NCBI RefSeq assembly: GCF_019097595.1
Contig: NC_080731.1
Coordinates: forward strand, 13,252,071-13,316,070
DNA from: Hemibagrus wyckioides
Taxonomy: Eukaryota; Chordata; Actinopteri; Siluriformes; Bagridae
Direction: 5' to 3'
Length of the DNA: 64,000 nucleotides
A program made the position numbers and the translations under genes. Under the pieces are notes generated by a model. That model searched no databases, was not told the origin of the DNA, and saw nothing but the letters and a program-made list of their open reading frames with translations. Below, piece by piece: positions 63,160 through 64,000 of the stretch (position 1 is its first letter; each line of letters opens with the position of its first letter).

Positions 63160-63490
63160 GTGGGTGTTGATACGAGAGGAAGTGTTTTTTCCCCCCTGAG
63201 ACGGCTTAGTAATGAAATCGCGTTGTTGTTTTTTTTTATTCTGTTAAAACATGACCGCCACGATCAGCAAGAAACCCATGCTTAGTTTTGGAGAATTCTC
63301 CATCAGGAAATCTTAGACGTTTAGCACTTTAGAAGACATTGTGAAATAATATTAATATTAAACCGCTGAAAGATACCAGTGTGTTTGGCTGATCTGTTGC
63401 TCCACCCAAATGCATTAAATAATAATAAAACAAACAAACAAACATCTTTACATCTACATACTTAAGCATTGTGAGCCAAGGTCTTTGGTG

Positions 63491-63560
63491 TTTATAATGT
63501 ATTCTCTTTGTTTACAATGTTTTCTCATTGTTTACAATGTATTCTCTTTGTTTACAATGT
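63491..63560. repeat. 20-bp tandem repeat, about 3.5 copies
   Basis: The unit 'tttacaatgtattctctttg' occurs with small changes (CATTG for CTTTG, TTTTC for ATTC), in the intron after the right-edge exon. Confidence 0.9.
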
Positions 63561-63969
63561 AAATCTCGAGTCTATACCTTTTTACAGATTTTACATATTA
63601 TATGTATACTATGTGTGTAGAGGTCTCCAGTGATGCACACATTTTGTACGTGTTGCTTTATTTACAATGGCCTGTGGAAAAGCCTTAAAGAAAAAGACCA
63701 CTATGTTTCTATGAAAATGTTTGCGATGTGTTCAGTGTTCTCAGTTCAGATTTGTTTGTTTGTGATGTAATGTCTTCAGGAGGCTCTCCTGCTCCACTCA
63801 GGTCACAGGGGTACATTATTATCAGCAGTACAGTGCTGTTTAGATGGAGAAATTTTCAACAATTTCAAAGTTGAATTTTTTAACGTGTTACAAACAATCT
63901 CTTTGTTAGATTCTAAAAACAAACGTAAAACCTTATTTTCAGCGAGATAACTAACTCTTACTATTATTG

Positions 63970-64000
63970 AGGGATGTGGTAGCTTAGTGGTGAAGGTGTT
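63970..64000 (+). repeat. SINE head cut by the window end
   Basis: 'gagggatgtggtagcttagt' followed by 'ggtgaaggtgtt' is the box-A head of the tRNA-derived SINE whose tail type occurs at 29262-29455. Confidence 0.7.

Overview
This is a stretch of vertebrate nuclear DNA, most likely from a teleost fish. Three intron-containing genes, surf4, ciz1 and dnm1, can be rebuilt exon by exon with matching splice phases. The repeats are typical of fish: Tc1/mariner transposons, tRNA-derived SINEs, and abundant (CA)n, (TCTA)n, (TTTC)n and (AAT)n microsatellites. The SINE and retroposon-tail families resemble those I know from otophysan fish, and a catfish is plausible, but that is inference.

Layout. 1 to about 8.3 kb: no gene recognised, but long repeat-poor, AT-rich stretches that look like conserved non-coding DNA. 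9.1-16.8 kb, minus strand: complete surf4 (6 coding exons, 269 codons), an ER cargo receptor, with a full-length Tc1 element in intron 3. 17-21.7 kb: intergenic, with an unexplained CpG-rich block and a 538-bp internally deleted Tc1 relative. 21.8-28.4 kb, minus strand: ciz1 (15 modelled coding exons, about 597 codons), a zinc-finger nuclear-matrix protein, using one GC-AG intron. 28.8-31 kb: SINE-rich spacer separating the head-to-head ciz1 and dnm1 genes. 31.07-59.5 kb, plus strand: complete dnm1 (neuronal dynamin; 21 common coding exons plus three alternative terminal exons). Its introns hold a second near-identical Tc1 element, two nonfunctional DNA-transposon remnants and, antisense in intron 15, a clear mir-199 hairpin. 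59.5-62.9 kb: 3' flank with no gene recognised. 62.9-63.2 kb: a CpG-rich promoter and probable first coding exon of an unidentified plus-strand gene.

How the parts relate. The ciz1-dnm1 head-to-head pair is also found together at human 9q34.11, and mir-199 antisense in a dynamin intron is an ancient vertebrate arrangement, so this is a conserved linkage block. dnm1 encodes the membrane-fission GTPase of synaptic-vesicle endocytosis. Its layout shows isoform control through two 12-nt microexons, a NAGNAG acceptor and three C-terminal exons, one of which carries a calcineurin-docking-like motif. SURF4 works in ER export and CIZ1 in DNA replication and nuclear-matrix anchoring; no shared pathway with dnm1 is implied by their proximity.
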